Shown: in pieces, positions 27,209-37,288 of the stretch
Numbering within the stretch: the first letter of the stretch is position 1
Layout of the letters: each line of letters starts with the position of its first letter
Assembly (NCBI GenBank): GCA_963760985.1
Contig: CAVXFM010000015.1
Location: forward strand, 62,001-126,000
Direction of reading: 5' to 3'
Length of the DNA: 64,000 nucleotides
Source: JACRDG01 sp963760985
GTDB lineage: Bacteria > Desulfobacterota > Desulfomonilia > Desulfomonilales > Desulfomonilaceae
Program-made: the position numbers and the translations under genes
Notes under the pieces: model-generated
The model's input: only the letters and a program-made list of their open reading frames with translations
Databases searched by the model: none
Told to the model about the DNA's origin: nothing

Positions 27209-27547
27209 ATTTCTGCGATCCCAGAACCTCTCGGAGAATGACACGTGTGAAGACGCGCGCCAACGGCTCTGAACCTCACCCGCAGTAGGCTGGCGAACGA
27301 TCCTGCCATGGATTACCGGACGAGGAAGGGAACGAGCGAGTCGTTACTAAGATCCGCGTGTGGCTCACTTTTGCACGCCGTGTCCCGGATCGCCACTGTT
27401 TTCGCACAAACCTACGAGGATTGTTTGAAAGCAATTACCTTCATTCCTTCCCATGATCGAAAGTCTTCTATGAATCTTCTCTCCAAGTTACGCATCATTA
27501 TTAAATACCTGCATCATCTCTTTCACAGGGTGCTGGAGGAATAAGCG
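27209..27547. other. Gap with weak small frames
   Basis: A frame at 27308-27544 ends 3 bp before the 62-aa gene. Its last 24 codons (MNLLSKLRIIIKYLHHLFHRVLEE) would be a basic amphipathic peptide. There is no ribosome-binding site, so I do not call it a gene. Confidence 0.25.
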
Positions 27548-27736
27548 ATGACCGATGCGAAAGAATTCACGAAACACGTTCAGGACACCGCGGATGATCC
27601 ACCGGTAGAGGAAGCGTGGCCCGTCGAGGACGACTTCGCTGCATGGATGGCAGGCCAGGAACTCACGACCCACGCGTTCGTGTGCAGTGCACCTGAATTC
27701 GCCAATTTTCCGTTCTGTGGCATTGGCAGCCACTGA
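27548..27736 (+). CDS. 62-aa precursor-like peptide with C-terminal two-cysteine segment
   Basis: The ATG is preceded by TGGAGGAATAAGCG, a strong ribosome-binding site, and the gene is followed 28 bp later by a rho-independent terminator. Residues 1-36 are acidic (MTDAKEFTKHVQDTADDPPVEEAWPVEDDF...), like a leader. The last 22 or so are neutral and aromatic: TTHAFVCSAPEFANFPFCGIGSH, with cysteines 11 residues apart. There is no signal peptide. Leader-core architecture and a nearby ABC exporter are reminiscent of ribosomally made, modified peptides, but no modifying enzyme is visible in the window. Function unknown. Confidence 0.55.
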   Translation: MTDAKEFTKHVQDTADDPPVEEAWPVEDDFAAWMAGQELTTHAFVCSAPEFANFPFCGIGSH

Positions 27737-27764
27737 AGATCACACATTACCATGGGGGACGAGG

Positions 27765-27789
27765 ACGGGGCCGAACGGTCCCGTTTTTT
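27765..27789 (+). terminator. Rho-independent terminator
   Basis: ACGGGGCC, loop GAAC, GGTCCCGT then T5-6. It ends the 62-aa gene. A 12-bp palindrome CAGTATATACTG follows at about 27807-27818. Confidence 0.85.
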
Positions 27790-27871
27790 GTTCTGGCCCG
27801 TATCCGGCAGTATATACTGACTGCCAAACGTTTTGTCTGTAGGATTCTTCTTGGCGCCAAAGGGTCCCGCT

Positions 27872-27960
27872 TCTTGCGACCAGCGCAGAGCCGTCTCATC
27901 ACTTCGCTCAGAAGATCTCCAGCTCTACGAGCTTACCCGTGTGAAAGCGAATCGGTATTA
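27872..27960 (+). repeat. Dispersed intergenic repeat, copy B
   Basis: Shares with copy A (15069-15200) GC..AGCCGT.TCATCACT.CGCTCAG.AGA, CTACGA.CTTAC.CGT and GCGAATCGGTAT in the same order. It lies in the gene-free gap 27737-28156. Confidence 0.6.
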
Positions 27961-28156
27961 CCCAGCTCGGTCTCCTTGCGCAGTCTGGGCCGAAATCGGC
28001 TACCAGCCGCTTGCTGCCAAACTCGTTCGCATCAAGTTTCGCCGGACGACCAGGTCCTCTTGCACGAAAAATTTGTCTCGCTTGCAGATCTTTCGCGGGA
28101 AATGGTCGAGCCATCGGTATGTGTGAATAAGAATACACAGCCTGGAGGATTTTGAA

Positions 28157-28700
28157 ATGTACAAACGTTCATTAGCACTGATGTCCGTGGCGGCTCTCTT
28201 GGCCGCGAGCGCTCTCGCCACACCTAGCATTGCTCAGAAACAATCCTGGCGGACCGCAGGTTTCACTCGCCATGAAAAGTGCCGGTCCCGGGGCCGGTGC
28301 TTGGTGCGGAAAAGCCATGGGGCGATGGCATCACGGGCCTTCTTTGAAGGCGATCATGGAGAAACTGGGCATCACTGACCAGCAGAAGGTCCAGATCCGC
28401 GATCTCTACGTCGGGTTCAAGGACCGAACCCGTAAGGCTCGCATGGAATTGAGGTCACTGAAGGACGAGAAGAAGACCATGCTTCTTTCCGGAAAAATCG
28501 ATCAGCAGAAGCTCGCTCAAATTGATGACAAAATGGTAAAACTGGTGAGTGAGGTCGTGGGAGAGAAACTCAAGTTGAAGAGAGATCGCCTGGCGCTCTT
28601 GACCTCTGAACAACTGGGAAAGTTGGCGGACTGGCAGGCGGAACGGGCATTCCATAAGCAATGGAAGAAAAGGCACCACTGGCGCATGGATCACGACTGA
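28157..28700 (+). CDS. Spy/CpxP-like periplasmic protein, frameshifted
   Basis: About 180 aa when joined. The N-terminal signal peptide is MYKRSLALMSVAALLAASALATPSIAQ, with GAGGATT before the ATG. After a shift between about 28240 and 28330 the protein continues GAWCGKAMGRWHHGPSLKAIMEKLGITDQQKVQIRDLYVGFKDRTRKARMELRSLKDEK and ends with an LTxxQ motif, LALLTSEQLGKLADWQ. Such all-helical periplasmic proteins act as chaperones or metal/stress sensors. The His-rich end (KKRHHWRMDHD) may bind metal. A GGGGATG/CATCCCC hairpin (28752-28776) follows the stop. Confidence 0.72.
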
Positions 28701-29063
28701 GGATGCGCTGAGGATCTTGTCGATTGATGCACCAGCAGTCTGTTGCACAGGGGATGTCGCAAAGAGGCATCCCCTCAATCAACCGCCTGGATAGGCCACG
28801 ATCGCCGGCCCCAAACCGGTGCCTTATCGACTGAATCATGCTCACCTCACGCTCGGGGGACCTTCGTACGAATGCGGTCCAGTCTGCGCTGGGTGTACGG
28901 TCGTTGCGGGGACTCAGAAGCCTGCCAATGTCTGTGTAAAGAGTTCGTGGGGTACGCAATCATATTGACCACGCGGGAGGTAAAGAGTAAACTCCTGCCC
29001 CGTAATCCCTACGAGCCCAGTGCGGAGTTCATCAGTCTCTGAACCAGCGGAGGACCTTGGACT
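28701..29063. other. Gap, no gene seen
   Basis: About 360 bp with a hairpin at 28752-28776 and no credible frame; presumably the promoter of the membrane-protein gene. Confidence 0.3.
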
Positions 29064-30917
29064 GTGCCTTTACCACAACCGGAAGTCGACAAGTCATATT
29101 TGTGGCTCTTGGCAGCGGGACTGGGCCTCTATTGTATGTGTGTCACTGCGATTACGGGTGACATCGGCTTCAATGGCGATGACTGGTGGGTCCTTTCTTA
29201 CCCGTACTGGTATAGCTTTCCTGACGCTTTGGCTCTGTATGCACAGAAGTTCCTGCGACCCTTGGAGGGACTCTACTGGATAAGCCTTTTCAAGGTGTTC
29301 GGCTTCAACAAGATGTTGTTCGAAACTGTGTTCGCTCTTGCTGCTGGCCGGTGCGGCGGTTCTCATGGGCGTGTGCCTGGATAGGGCCTTTCCAGGTCGC
29401 AGGGATTGTGTTTCTCTCGCTGTGTTGTTGGCGTTTTTCTTGCCCCCGGTTTCCTGCCTGACTTACGTGATGTTTACCGATAATTCCCGGCTGAGCATGC
29501 TGTTGTTTTGGGCCTCGGTGCTCGCGTTCCAGCGATGGGCACGAAAGCCGTCATCGTACAGCGGACTGGCTCTGCCTGTGGCGCTGTATTGGTGTTCGTT
29601 TTTCACGTATGAGACCGCGAGCTTCCTCATTTTCGCGGTGCCGTTGCTGGTCTGGCCCATTCACCGGAGAAATCCCGATGGGAGTAGCGACCGAGCGTTC
29701 TCTATCACGCTCTGCGTAGCGATCCTGGTGGCGTTTGTTGCCGCAATTGGAGCCAGATTCGTCTTCCTGAGCGGTGGGGCGGTGAGGACCAGTTATCTTC
29801 TGCCACCCTTCGAGTTTGTGTGGTCGTATCTCGCCTTGCTTCCCTTGTATGTTGTCGCACCATTCACCTCCATGAGCGCGGACCGATGGGCGCTCCTGCT
29901 GGGCCTTCTGGTAGTGCTGGGGACCGCGGGCTTCTTTCTTTTGTCGAGTAACGACCGTCCTGAAAAGAAACCGGCTGCACAGGGTACGCGCGAGCCCGGG
30001 TCTCAATGGCCGTTGGTTGCCCTCGGGGTAGGGATACTCATGCTGGGAATGCTGCCGTACCAGCTCGCGGGTACGGGGGATTTGTCGAAACGCTGATGGT
30101 CAAGTACGGGCTGCTGCAGAAGGGCGATGTCTCCTGGTTCAATTTTTCGTGGGCAAGCAGAATCTATTCCTCAGCTTCCTTTGGTGTGGCGATATTGCTG
30201 GCATGCGGCCTCAGTAGTGGTCGACGGCATGCGGCAACCAGGCTGATCGGAAAGGGAGTAGCCCTGTTTCTCATTGGTTTCATGGCGGTGTTCCACGCCG
30301 GATTGAGCCAGGACTGGAGAGAGGCTGCGGAAATCCGCAACGATCTCGTGCGGAGTCTGGTAAGCCAGGTTCCCGCGGTGAAATCTGGCACCAATTTTGT
30401 GTTCCTGAATGCTGTCTGTTCGCACAAGCGCGCGGAGGTTATTCGTAGGGAGAGCGGCTTACGTATACTGGTCCAAATGCTCTACGCGGATCAGACTCTG
30501 GGAGCTTGGCGTCTCTATTCGCACGCATATGACCCTGTTACCCGGGTGTACCAACAAGCCATCGCCACGCGCAGAGGATTTCTGAGCAGAAGCCAGAGGC
30601 AGGGCGAATGGGCCCCGGACGAGACCCTGCTGTTGTTCAAGAGGTCCGGCAGGAAGATGGTTTTGTTGGACAAGATTACCGCCACCGACGGATTGGTTGG
30701 TACAGGAATCGACTGGAAAGGCGTTGATCGTCTCACCTCCAATTTCGAGAGGATCGAGGCTTGGCGAACGATCTCACCTCAAGAGGAACTCGCGCGCACT
30801 GCATGGACATCCGGTCTTATCTCCACGTTGAAACTGACATTCTTCAAGTCGCCCCGCACACTTCTTCGCGGCCCGAAATATATTGTCGTCCGGAACGTAC
30901 ACCACCGGTCTTTGTAA
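29064..30917 (+). CDS. Large polytopic membrane protein (possibly GT-C-like), two frameshifts
   Basis: About 617 aa when joined. The GTG at 29064 starts MPLPQPEVDKSYLWLLAAGLGLYCMCVTAITGDIGFNGDDWWVLSYPYW: after the first membrane helix comes an acidic loop (GDDWW), as in GT-C glycosyltransferases of the dolichol-phosphomannose type. The frame shifts near 29340 (into LLAGAAVLMGVCLDRAF) and near 30080 (into ARGYGGFVETLMVKYG). At least eight hydrophobic segments precede a soluble C-terminal domain from about residue 430. I recognise no exact family; transfer of a lipid-linked sugar to a surface glycan is a guess from topology and neighbourhood. Confidence 0.55.
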
Positions 30918-30999
30918 TTCACCGCGTGGCATAATCTCGGGACGAGTTGGTCGTTCGACTCAAACGCCCTTGTAAAGATCAGCCTCTGCGAAGCGTCGG

Positions 31000-31060
31000 G
31001 TTCCCCTGAACGAAGATTCGATAGCAGCGCGTCGCTCGAAGTGAAGGGGCTTCCCGACAC
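31000..31060 (-). repeat. Dispersed intergenic repeat, short copy C
   Basis: On the minus strand it contains TCGAATCTTCGTTCAGGGG, identical over 19 bp to copy E (52079-52097). It lies in the 379-bp gap 30918-31296, which shows nothing else. Confidence 0.5.
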
Positions 31061-31296
31061 ACAGAAGAATCACACGGACAGGACTTTTGGCAAACTGTAG
31101 AGGGAAATCCTGCGACACGGTGACGGAGCGCCATCGTCGGCCTTGGATTACCAAAATCCGAACCACTTCAGACAAAGCTTTGTGCACACGGTCCGGAGAA
31201 ACTCCCTCGTGGTGTGAAGGAGAAAGCCTGTTTTCGGATTCCGGTGTGCGTACTTCCGGAGATGGGCAGGATACGCAGCAGGCGACTGTGTGCTTT

Positions 31297-32619
31297 TCAA
31301 TCCTCGCCGGCTATGCTCGCGGTGGGGCGAGCAACGATGCGGTCCTTTTCGCTGAGCCCCTTGACGATTTCGAGCTCCAGATCGGTCCTGAGGCCCAACG
31401 TCACGTGAGTCTTGCGCGGCGTGCCATGTACCATTTTCAGGACATAGAAAGACCGATCCCTTGCCTGCATCACGCTGAATCGAGGCACGAGCAGCGCATT
31501 CTTCTTTGTACCGGTGAAGAATTGTGCCTGGACTCTGTACCCGACGCCAAGGCCTTGGGCCCGGCCCTCCAACGCGACGATGACTCTCACACGCTGCTGC
31601 TCGACTCCCAGGGATGAGCGTTTGGTGAAGCCCGAGGGATCTATGCGTTTGACCCGGCCAGGTATGGGTTTAAGTCCGTACGCAGGCACCAAGCTCACCG
31701 CACCGCCTTTCCGAAGTCGCAATGCATCCTGGGTCATGACATCCGCGACCGCTTCCAGATCTTCCAGGTTGCCCAGCAAGAGAAGGAGTTTTCCCGCGGG
31801 CAAGGAGCTGTCAGCCTGACTGTACTTTTCGAGCACCACTCCCTTGATGGGAGATTCCAGGCGTGCCAGCGCCAACTGATGCTCCGCGTCAGCCAGAGTG
31901 GTCCTGGCTTCCACCAGATTCTGGACCAGGACGTCCCGCTCCAATTCCTTGCGGCCGAGGTATTTTTCTATGTAAAGCGGTCCCAGTTTGATAGCTACGA
32001 AAAGGGCGTTGAGAGCTGCCCGATAAAACTCCTGACGTTTCAGCTCCAGGACCCCTGTGTCCGCGGCCAGCTCTGCGTCATCCAATTGACTTTGGGGAAT
32101 GGTTTGACCTTTCTTAAGACCCAGCATTCGCTTCAAATGGAGTGCCGCACGATCGGAACGAGCCTTTTCGGCTGCGACTTGCTGATCCGACACGTTGAGG
32201 GCTTCTTGAGCTGCCTGAATGGTAGCCCGGGTTTCCACGAGAGCGGTATTTTCTATGCTATGGTAATCCTGGACCACGATTTGGGCCTCTAAGCCCTTCA
32301 CTGCAGCACGAGCCTTTTCGACTGCCTTTTGAAAAGGCAAGAGATCGAACGTCGCGAGAGTCTGCCCAACTGCCACGGGATCGCCCGGTTCCAGTTCGAT
32401 ACGGCCGATGCGGCCCGACACTGGCATGGTTATCTGGTACGTCCGTTCCAGCTTGGTGCGCCCTGGTTCCTCGAACGATTCCCGTATCTCTCCTCGATGC
32501 GGTGAGAGAGTGTTGGCGTCATTTTGCCCACAGCCCCACAGGCCGACCAGGGAAAACATCAGGCACAATAAAGCCGGTGTCCAGCGCTGAGCAGCGCGGA
32601 TCTTAGATCGCGGGGTCAT
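31297..32619 (-). CDS. HlyD/MacA-type periplasmic adaptor lipoprotein
   Basis: 440 aa. The N-terminus ends in a lipobox, SLVGLWGC, so the mature protein is probably a lipoprotein anchored in the inner membrane. MPVSGRIGRIELEPGDPVAVGQTLATFD is the first half of a lipoyl domain. A long alpha-hairpin follows (about residues 95-240), then the second lipoyl half LESPIKGVVLEKYSQADSSLPAGKLLLLLGNLEDLEAVADV and a beta-barrel domain (VSLVPAYGLKPIPGRVKRIDPSG). Adaptors of this kind link an inner-membrane ABC transporter to an outer-membrane channel. It follows the permease gene by 3 bp, so ATPase, permease and adaptor form one operon. Confidence 0.88.
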   Translation of the reverse strand: MTPRSKIRAAQRWTPALLCLMFSLVGLWGCGQNDANTLSPHRGEIRESFEEPGRTKLERTYQITMPVSGRIGRIELEPGDPVAVGQTLATFDLLPFQKAVEKARAAVKGLEAQIVVQDYHSIENTALVETRATIQAAQEALNVSDQQVAAEKARSDRAALHLKRMLGLKKGQTIPQSQLDDAELAADTGVLELKRQEFYRAALNALFVAIKLGPLYIEKYLGRKELERDVLVQNLVEARTTLADAEHQLALARLESPIKGVVLEKYSQADSSLPAGKLLLLLGNLEDLEAVADVMTQDALRLRKGGAVSLVPAYGLKPIPGRVKRIDPSGFTKRSSLGVEQQRVRVIVALEGRAQGLGVGYRVQAQFFTGTKKNALLVPRFSVMQARDRSFYVLKMVHGTPRKTHVTLGLRTDLELEIVKGLSEKDRIVARPTASIAGED

Positions 32620-32622
32620 CCA

Positions 32623-35008
32623 TCACTCCTTGACTTTGAGCACCTCAAGCCAATCGAGGCCGCGGATCGCCAGGTATATCATCCCCTGCGCCAATCCCAC
32701 AAGGATCAGCATGGCGATTGCGACCGTGGCGACACGGGAAACGTAGATTATCACGGGAAAACGATACAGTTCCGTGTCGTACGCTGCGGAAAGCAGATAC
32801 GCCAGTCCTACTCCCAGAATGAGGCCGATTCCCACCCCCACCGTGTTCAGCAGAAAACTCTCTCCTGAGAATATCCGCGTCACTTCCGTGGACGTATACC
32901 CCAATACCCGCAGGGTTCCCACCTCGCGTTGCCGTTCGCTGAGAGACACGAGAGCGGTATTGAAAATACTTCCGAATGCAATGATCCCTGCGAAAAGCAC
33001 CATCACGACGATAAAGCTCTTCATGAAGCCACCGATGGTCTCTTCCATACGGTGCAAGGAGCGCTCTCTTTCCGACACGCCGATGACGAGGGGGCGTCTC
33101 TGCAGCTCCCGCATGAGAGAGTCGCGAAGGGAGCCTTGAAATGTCGTGGCAAGCACCGAATTGGTGACCCATTCCTCACCCAACAAAGCGCTGAGATACC
33201 TCAGATCGCAATACGCGGAGAGTCCGAGAAAACTGTCTACTACCCGCACCACAGGCACGCGAGCCTTGTCTCGCCTCCCAATGAGCGGTCTCATGCTTAT
33301 CACGTCACCCTCTTGTGCGTGCAGAATCTCGGCAAGCTTGCGAGTCAGGATAATCCCGCGGTCGGGGATGGCCAATGTGCGTCCCATCCGGTCCAATGGA
33401 GTATAAAGACGATTGTCTGAAGGCAGGCCGGAAACCTGTGTTCTTTTGGAGAACGGGCCATTCTTGAAGTCGCATGCCACGACGAGCTGCGGTTCGTCCG
33501 TAGAAACCGTGGGCAGCAGCTTCACTTCCCGGATCACCTTGGCCCCACGGGGTTCCCTCAATGCGATGCTTATGTCCTCGTGGGCAAGCTTGTCAAAGTG
33601 GTAGTTCATGAGATAGAGCAGCCCGTCGTAGTTGCTTAGAGAACCAAGGAGCAGAGCCGTGGCAATGGCGCTCGCAAAGATGCTCACCAGACTACGAAAC
33701 GGGTTGCGAAAAATCGACCGCAAAATCAGCTTCCAACGGAATGCAAGTCTGAGCCACAAGAAATGTGCCTTTTCCAGAAGAATCTTGCCGCCCCTTTCGG
33801 GTGGAGGGGGATGCATGGCTTCGGCCGGCTCGAGCCGGGATGCACGAAGACTACTCTTGAACGTTCCCGACATCGCAAAGAAAAGCGAAATGAAGACTCC
33901 TGACGCCATTATTGCGGCATGAAAATGCCGGTCGATCTCCGGAATGGCGAAAAAGACTCGATACAGCTTGAGCATGGCTCCCTGCAGCCACGTGCCGAGC
34001 GCAAGCCCTGCGAGTCCGCCCACGGTTCCCACCACTACACCGAAACCGAGGTAATGGCGGATCACCGCACCGCGCGAGATCCCCAACGCGCGGAAAGTTC
34101 CGATCACCGATCTCTGCTGCACCACGAGCCGACCTATCATGATGTTGAGCACCAGGGCTGCCACCGCGAGGAATATCACGGGCAATATCGCTGCAGTGGT
34201 CTTGAGGCTGGCCAGTTCGTCGCGTAAGACACTCACCGAGGATTCATCCCTGAACTGGGTCGCGTACGTCACGCCGTACGGGTCGAGCTTTTCCTTCGCG
34301 CGCTCCAACGTGTACGCAAGTGCCGGTCGAGACGTATCCTCCGCCATGCCCACAATTTCGTTGTATGCGCCTTCAAGATTGCCCGAATCCTGCAAGAATT
34401 TGAGCGGAAGATACAGCACCCCATATCTGGCGGGGTCTGGTGCCAGGCCACCTGCAGGTGGAATCAACATGACGAATTCCGGGGACATCGCGGTTCCCAC
34501 GACAAGGAGGTCGTGCTGACGGTCCACCATGAGGACCTTGATGCGATCGCCGGGCCTGAGATGGTGCGCCGCGGCGAATTGCTGATCCAGAAACAACTTC
34601 TTGAGCGTCCTTGTGTGAGAACCACGTTCCCGAATACAGGAGTATCCCGTAGATCGCAGACTTGTCCCGTTCGGGCGTGGACACGGCAATTCCCTGAATG
34701 GAGTCAGGAATTCCAGGCAGGTGAATCAACACGTCAAGCCGCACACGACCCCGCGCTTCGATCACGTTGGGAAGATTCTCCACATTCTTCACCGAAGCAA
34801 CCGGTGCTCGCTTGAGTCTCACGGAAAAGTCCGCGAGCCGATAGCGTCGATAATACCGGTCTCGCGCTCCGTCCAGGTCCAGGTACACCGAGGCCATGCA
34901 CACGTAGATCCCCACCCCGGCTGCGACTACCGCGAGGAGCACGATGAAAGCTCCCTTGCGCGACCGGATGTCGCGGAGCAACTTCCTGGTCAGGATCCGG
35001 CTTACCAT
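32623..35008 (-). CDS. FtsX/MacB-type ABC transporter permease, frameshifted
   Basis: About 795 aa when joined. The N-terminal membrane helix is SRKGAFIVLLAVVAAGVGIYVCMASVY, followed by a large periplasmic domain. Near 34615 the frame shifts from ...GTWFSHKDA to RTLKKLFLDQQFAAAHHLRPGDRI. Two FtsX-like three-helix units follow: around AAILPVIFLAVAALVLNIMIGRLVVQQRSVIGTFRALG and SFIVVMVLFAGIIAFGSIFNTALVSLSERQREVGTLRVLGYT, a duplicated layout usual for long permeases of this family. The start overlaps the ATPase end by 7 bp. Exported substrate unknown. Confidence 0.85.
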
Positions 35009-35730
35009 TGTACCTTTTCCACGGGCGTCGGATGGTCGTTGACCCGCAGGGAGGCAATGTTTCCGTCGCGGATAGTGGCCACGCGCTGCCCGATTCCTGC
35101 GATGGCCCCGTTGTGGGTAATGAGCACCACGGTCTTGCCCAGGTCTTTATTCAAGGACACCAGGAGCCCCAGGACCTGCTTGCTGGTCTCCAGGTCGAGC
35201 GCTCCGGTCGGTTCGTCGCACAGGAGCATGCGCGGGTTCCCTACCACGGCTCGCGCTATGGAAACTCGCTGTTGCTCTCCTCCGCTCAGTTGAGAGGGAA
35301 AGTGATCCGCTCGCTTGGCCATGCCCACCATGGTGAGGGCTTCCATCGCATCAAGTGGATCCGAAGCGATTTCCACTGCCACCTGCACGTTTTCCCACGC
35401 GGTAAGGGTGGGAACGAGGTTGTAGAATTGAAACACAAAGCCTACCTCGTTCCGGCGGTACATGGTCAGCTCCGAGTCCGACGCGTGCGCGAGTTCGACC
35501 CCCCTGAACCGCACGCTACCCGCTGATGGGCGGTCCATCCCGCCGATGAGGTTCAGAAGTGTGCTTTTTCCCGAACCGCTGGGTCCCACGATGACGAGGA
35601 ATTGGGACTCGTACACATTCAACGAGATTCCTCTGAGCGCGGGGACTTCCACCTCCCCCATACGATACACTTTACTTGCGGATTCTATGGACAAGAGCAC
35701 CTGATCGTCTGAAGTACCCACGCGCGGCAT
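35002..35730 (-). CDS. ABC transporter ATPase (LolD/MacB type)
   Basis: 242 aa. Walker A is GPSGSGKST (49-57), Q-loop VFQFYNLVPTLTAWENV, signature LSGGEQQRVSIARA (about 147-160), Walker B MLLCDEPTGALD and H-loop VLITHN. These are the hallmarks of the MacB/LolD subfamily that powers FtsX-like permeases without crossing the membrane itself. It is the first gene of the three-gene export operon. The upstream gap 35731-36177 holds no gene. Confidence 0.92.
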   Translation of the reverse strand: MPRVGTSDDQVLLSIESASKVYRMGEVEVPALRGISLNVYESQFLVIVGPSGSGKSTLLNLIGGMDRPSAGSVRFRGVELAHASDSELTMYRRNEVGFVFQFYNLVPTLTAWENVQVAVEIASDPLDAMEALTMVGMAKRADHFPSQLSGGEQQRVSIARAVVGNPRMLLCDEPTGALDLETSKQVLGLLVSLNKDLGKTVVLITHNGAIAGIGQRVATIRDGNIASLRVNDHPTPVEKVQW

Positions 35731-36177
35731 TCCCCTGTGCAGTGACCATGGCGGTGCTATTTCAAAAGACCGCGATGATGGTTCGTGACTGAGTTCATGT
35801 GCTTATCCCCTTTGTTTCTCGACGTCAACCATAACCACCATCCACCTTGCGATTTTCCACCACGCTCCCTTTACCGCCCCAGCAGCCCATCAGCAGGGAG
35901 GTCGTGACTCTTGACAACCCCGAATGCCTTGTCGTTCATCGAACGGACGTACATAGGCGGAAACGGCAACGAACGTTAGGTAGAAGCGAATGGGCACATC
36001 CTGACACCCAAAACAATCAGAAGAACCACATTTTTTGGACGCAAGTGTATCGTATGTGTACGCGGTGGGTTGGCATCCTTGGTGCGAAGCGAGTCCCGCG
36101 CTCCGCACGCTCTTTCATTGGGGAGAGGAAAGGAAAGAACAGATTGCTCCGCGAACGCTGCGTCTCAGCGAAGACGG

Positions 36178-36465
36178 TTAACGCGGCGAATTGCCTGGCG
36201 TAGGCCTTTGGTTCATCGATTCCGGCGGGATCAGAGCAGGGACCCACAGTTTCGGATAGTACACCGGGTACGATCCCATGGAATAGGCCGGCGCGCATAA
36301 CGGAGAAGCCCCTGACCACGTAGGGCCGAACCGGCTTCCCATGGGAACAGCGTACGCTAGTCTCCCGTCCGGGGCAATGGCCCCATCCGGAACCACGAGA
36401 AACTGAGCGGCCGCGGGAGAAATAGTCGCGCCAATAAGCAGCAGGGTGAAGAGTAACTTTCTCAT
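36178..36465 (-). CDS. Small secreted protein
   Basis: 95 aa from the ATG at 36465 with GAAGGGAAGC upstream; the longer open frame reaching 36759 lacks any such site. MRKLLFTLLLIGATISPAAAQ is a clear signal peptide. The mature part is rich in Pro, Tyr, Ser and Gly (GSRFGPTWSGASPLCAPAYSMGSYPVYYPKLWVPALIPPES), like a low-complexity envelope protein. No family recognised. Confidence 0.6.
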   Translation of the reverse strand: MRKLLFTLLLIGATISPAAAQFLVVPDGAIAPDGRLAYAVPMGSRFGPTWSGASPLCAPAYSMGSYPVYYPKLWVPALIPPESMNQRPTPGNSPR

Positions 36466-36774
36466 AACTGATTTGCTTCCCTTCCACTGAGTCGGCCCGT
36501 CTGCCTGGCTTGGGTCTGGGAGAATTGTCCTCCACCAGCGGGCACACCGTAGAGCCTGTGTAGGGTAACACTGCTGCCGAGGTGATCTCAATCTTTTTCT
36601 TGTTGAAACGCGCACGAACGGTCCAAGGGGGGTAAGACTTGGCCAGGTGTGTCGCGGCCTCACCGGTGAGGCGGTGCGGTGCGGACGTTCGCGCTCTCGC
36701 TCATTTCCATTCCTTAGAAGAGATTTACGCGAGGCTCGCTTCGCAGGAATTGCGTGCACGCGAAATTCCCGAAC

Positions 36775-37002
36775 TCACTTCTTGAAGGTGTTGCGCGGAT
36801 CAGCCCACGGGGGTTTCCCTCTCCTGCGTCTCGTGACACGCTTTTCGGTTTGAGGAAGTTCTCGCACCATGTCGCGGCCGATGGCCTTAATCATATGTTC
36901 CGCCTCTGCCACGCAGAGGATCACGTTGTCCATTGACTCGATTCTTTTCTGATACTCAGTCAGCTCCGAGTTGGTTCTGGGACGCGTTCCGTTGGTATGC
37001 AT
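36775..37002 (-). CDS. Small basic hypothetical protein
   Basis: 75 aa: MHTNGTRPRTNSELTEYQKRIESMDNVILCVAEAEHMIKAIGRDMVRELPQTEKRVTRRRRGKPPWADPRNTFKK. AAGGTG lies about 8 bp before the ATG. One helical region is followed by a basic tail. I recognise no family. Confidence 0.45.
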   Translation of the reverse strand: MHTNGTRPRTNSELTEYQKRIESMDNVILCVAEAEHMIKAIGRDMVRELPQTEKRVTRRRRGKPPWADPRNTFKK

Positions 37003-37288
37003 ACACAGATCACCTTATGAGAAAAAAATCTTCATCACGGCTCACAGTCTGATAGGGGGCGCTCCGTGAATTATCGGTAATGACGTGGCAGTACAGGATA
37101 TTGATCTTCGTACTCCATGCTCTTCATTATATACCCGTGCGGTGGTATTGACCAGGACGCGGTGGCGTTACCTGACGCTTTCTCGGAAAAGTGGCACGAT
37201 GCGGTAGATTCCGATCGGCTTCAGCGCAGGATTCCACGAGAGAGCTTCGCATGCCAGGTTCTTGGACCGCGACAGAGTCACTGTTCTT

